Assembly (NCBI GenBank): GCA_022545875.1
Contig: JAKEIF010000088.1
Coordinates: 1-6,132 of the forward strand
Source of the DNA: Nitrososphaera sp.
Lineage (GTDB): Archaea; Thermoproteota; Nitrososphaeria; Nitrososphaerales; Nitrososphaeraceae
Length of the DNA: 6,132 nt
Reading direction: 5' to 3'
In this document: one piece after another, positions 5,811-6,132 of the stretch
Layout of the letters: every line of letters begins with the position of its first letter
How positions within the stretch are numbered: the first letter of the stretch is position 1
Notes under the pieces: generated by a model
Database searches by the model: none
The model's input: the letters and a program-made list of their open reading frames with translations, nothing else
What the model was told of the DNA's origin: nothing
Program-made: the position numbers and the translations under genes

Positions 5811-5833
5811 AATTGGCTGTGTTTGTGCCAATT
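5811..5833. repeat. Perfect 7-base inverted repeat
   Basis: AATTGGC and GCCAATT are separated by 9 bases (TGTGTTTGT). Read on the plus strand it falls where a transcript from the TATA-like element at 5782-5790 would begin. Read on the minus strand it is followed after 9 bases by TTTTTT (5801-5796), as a terminator would be. Confidence 0.5.
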
Positions 5834-5913
5834 ATACAAAAATTCGACTGCTTCGAACAGCCTCGCACACTCATATGGCTCAAGATGCGCTTGAAAGCTT
5901 TTGCCCGCCGCAT

Positions 5914-5933
5914 TACGATTGGTGAAAATCGTA
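5914..5933. repeat. Perfect 7-base inverted repeat with 6-base loop
   Basis: TACGATT and AATCGTA flank the loop GGTGAA. It is the tightest hairpin of the 5747-6116 gap and lies near its middle. A CCCG before it and a CGGG after it could extend the structure by an outer stem. Confidence 0.5.
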
Positions 5934-6038
5934 CCCGGGGTATGCATGGCACAGTCCTGAAATCGGCATCCGTCAAGATGTTGTTTTTTGCAATGTACAG
6001 CGTATTAAGGCATAATGCCACTAGAATTGCGCGTTATT

Positions 6039-6067
6039 CGTCATACTGTGGCTCGCTGACGGGTTTT
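6039..6067 (+). terminator. Possible hairpin/T-tract terminator in the gap
   Basis: CGTCA (6039-6043) pairs with TGACG (6057-6061) across a 13-base loop, and two flanking T-G wobble pairs could lengthen the stem on the plus strand. TTTTT follows at 6063-6067. If real it would end a plus-strand transcript ahead of the gene beginning at 6117. The stem is short, so this is tentative. Confidence 0.25.
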
Positions 6068-6089
6068 TGAAAAGTCCTGCATTGCTAAA

Positions 6090-6098
6090 TTTTTATAT
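6090..6098 (+). promoter_or_regulatory. TATA box of the gene starting at 6117
   Basis: TTTTTATAT is a good archaeal TATA match, centred about 23-25 bases before the ATG at 6117. That spacing predicts transcription starting at or next to the ATG, that is, a leaderless mRNA. Confidence 0.5.
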
Positions 6099-6116
6099 CA
6101 ATTGCATTTAGCCAAT

Positions 6117-6132
6117 ATGAAGTTGGCTGCTA
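6117..6132 (+). CDS. Start of a gene cut by the window edge (only MKLAA visible)
   Basis: The ATG at 6117 opens a frame reading MKLAA before the window ends. It is called mainly from context: a clear TATA element sits at the distance typical of leaderless archaeal genes, and a 370-base gap precedes it. No product can be inferred from five residues. The MKLAA start could belong to a secreted or a cytoplasmic protein. Confidence 0.45.

Larger units (their letters stand above)
5747..6116. other. 370-base gap with several perfect inverted repeats; no convincing protein gene
   Basis: Overlapping open frames exist on both strands (about 85 and 79 codons) but show no recognisable motif, hydrophobic pattern or good start, so I do not call them. 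The gap does hold repeat structure: AATTGGC/GCCAATT (5811-5817 and 5827-5833), TACGATT/AATCGTA (5914-5920 and 5927-5933), GGCA/TGCC (6009-6012 and 6016-6019), and CGTCA/TGACG (6039-6043 and 6057-6061), the last followed by GG and TTTTT. TATA-like elements stand at both ends (5782-5790 and 6090-6098). The combination is compatible with an uncharacterised structured RNA of either strand, but chance or a decayed gene is equally possible. Confidence 0.35.

Noticed and set aside
5846..5862. Minus-strand T-arm-like hairpin GGCTG-TTCGAAG-CAGTC, suggesting a tRNA or a tRNA-derived attachment site
   Set aside because: The stem and TTC loop look right, but no D-arm, anticodon arm or matching acceptor stem is found around it, and the following bases are A/T-rich, unlike a tRNA 3' end. 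No integrase or duplicated end is in the window.
5813..6070. 85-codon plus-strand frame and the opposing 79-codon minus-strand frame (5782-6021)
   Set aside because: They overlap each other, show no family motif, and have poor starts (TTG on the plus strand). Their composition does not look like the confirmed genes.
6068..6080. GAAAAGTCCTGC, reminiscent of a conserved RNase P RNA segment
   Set aside because: The other conserved RNase P regions are not found in a suitable arrangement, and a TATA box and apparent gene start follow at once.
1..6132. Search for CRISPR arrays, insertion sequences, long direct repeats, defence or toxin-antitoxin genes
   Set aside because: No regularly spaced repeats, transposase or integrase motifs, or recognisable defence domains were seen. 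The genes are mostly housekeeping.

Overview
The window looks like chromosomal DNA from a mesophilic archaeon, most probably a Thaumarchaeote (Nitrososphaerota). The evidence is an archaeal (type II) glyceraldehyde-3-phosphate dehydrogenase, an archaeal RadA recombinase, an XRE-HTH/CBS regulator of an archaeal type, a small DUF5679-like zinc-ribbon protein with a lysine-rich tail, AT-rich TATA-like boxes 25-30 bases before several starts, and genes with very short leaders or none. Base composition looks moderate (roughly balanced GC by eye), which would suit group I.1b (Nitrososphaera-like) lineages better than the AT-rich Nitrosopumilus type. That placement is inference.

Layout from left to right: (1) 65-619 (+), an HTH-CBS regulator. 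(2) 620-754 (-), a very small cysteine-rich protein read from a TTG start, tail to tail with the regulator with no gap. (3) 882-1427 (+), a multi-pass membrane protein of unknown function with a CxxC motif. (4) 1420-2463 (-), archaeal GAPDH, whose end overlaps the membrane protein by 8 bases. (5) 2464-2681, a divergent promoter region with one TATA box facing each way and a 15-residue mini-ORF containing one Trp codon ahead of trpG. (6) 2682-4336 (+), trpG and trpD, translationally coupled by an ATGA overlap. (7) 4344-5366 (-), radA, convergent with trpD across a 7-base gap. (8) 5367-5509, a promoter, a G-rich tract, a mini-ORF and a double hairpin. (9) 5510-5746 (-), the zinc-ribbon/lysine-tail protein. 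(10) 5747-6116, a 370-base gap without a convincing protein gene but with several perfect inverted repeats. (11) 6117 to the edge (+), the apparent start of a leaderless gene.

Most of this is ordinary housekeeping: tryptophan biosynthesis (TrpG supplies ammonia to a TrpE encoded elsewhere, TrpD does the next step), central carbon metabolism (GAPDH, probably mainly gluconeogenic in an autotroph) and homologous recombination (RadA). I see no mobile element, CRISPR array, rRNA, tRNA or defence system. The observations most worth a second look are the tiny Cys-rich protein, the inverted-repeat-rich gap at 5811-6068, the mini-ORF ahead of trpG, and the double hairpin between radA and the zinc-ribbon gene.
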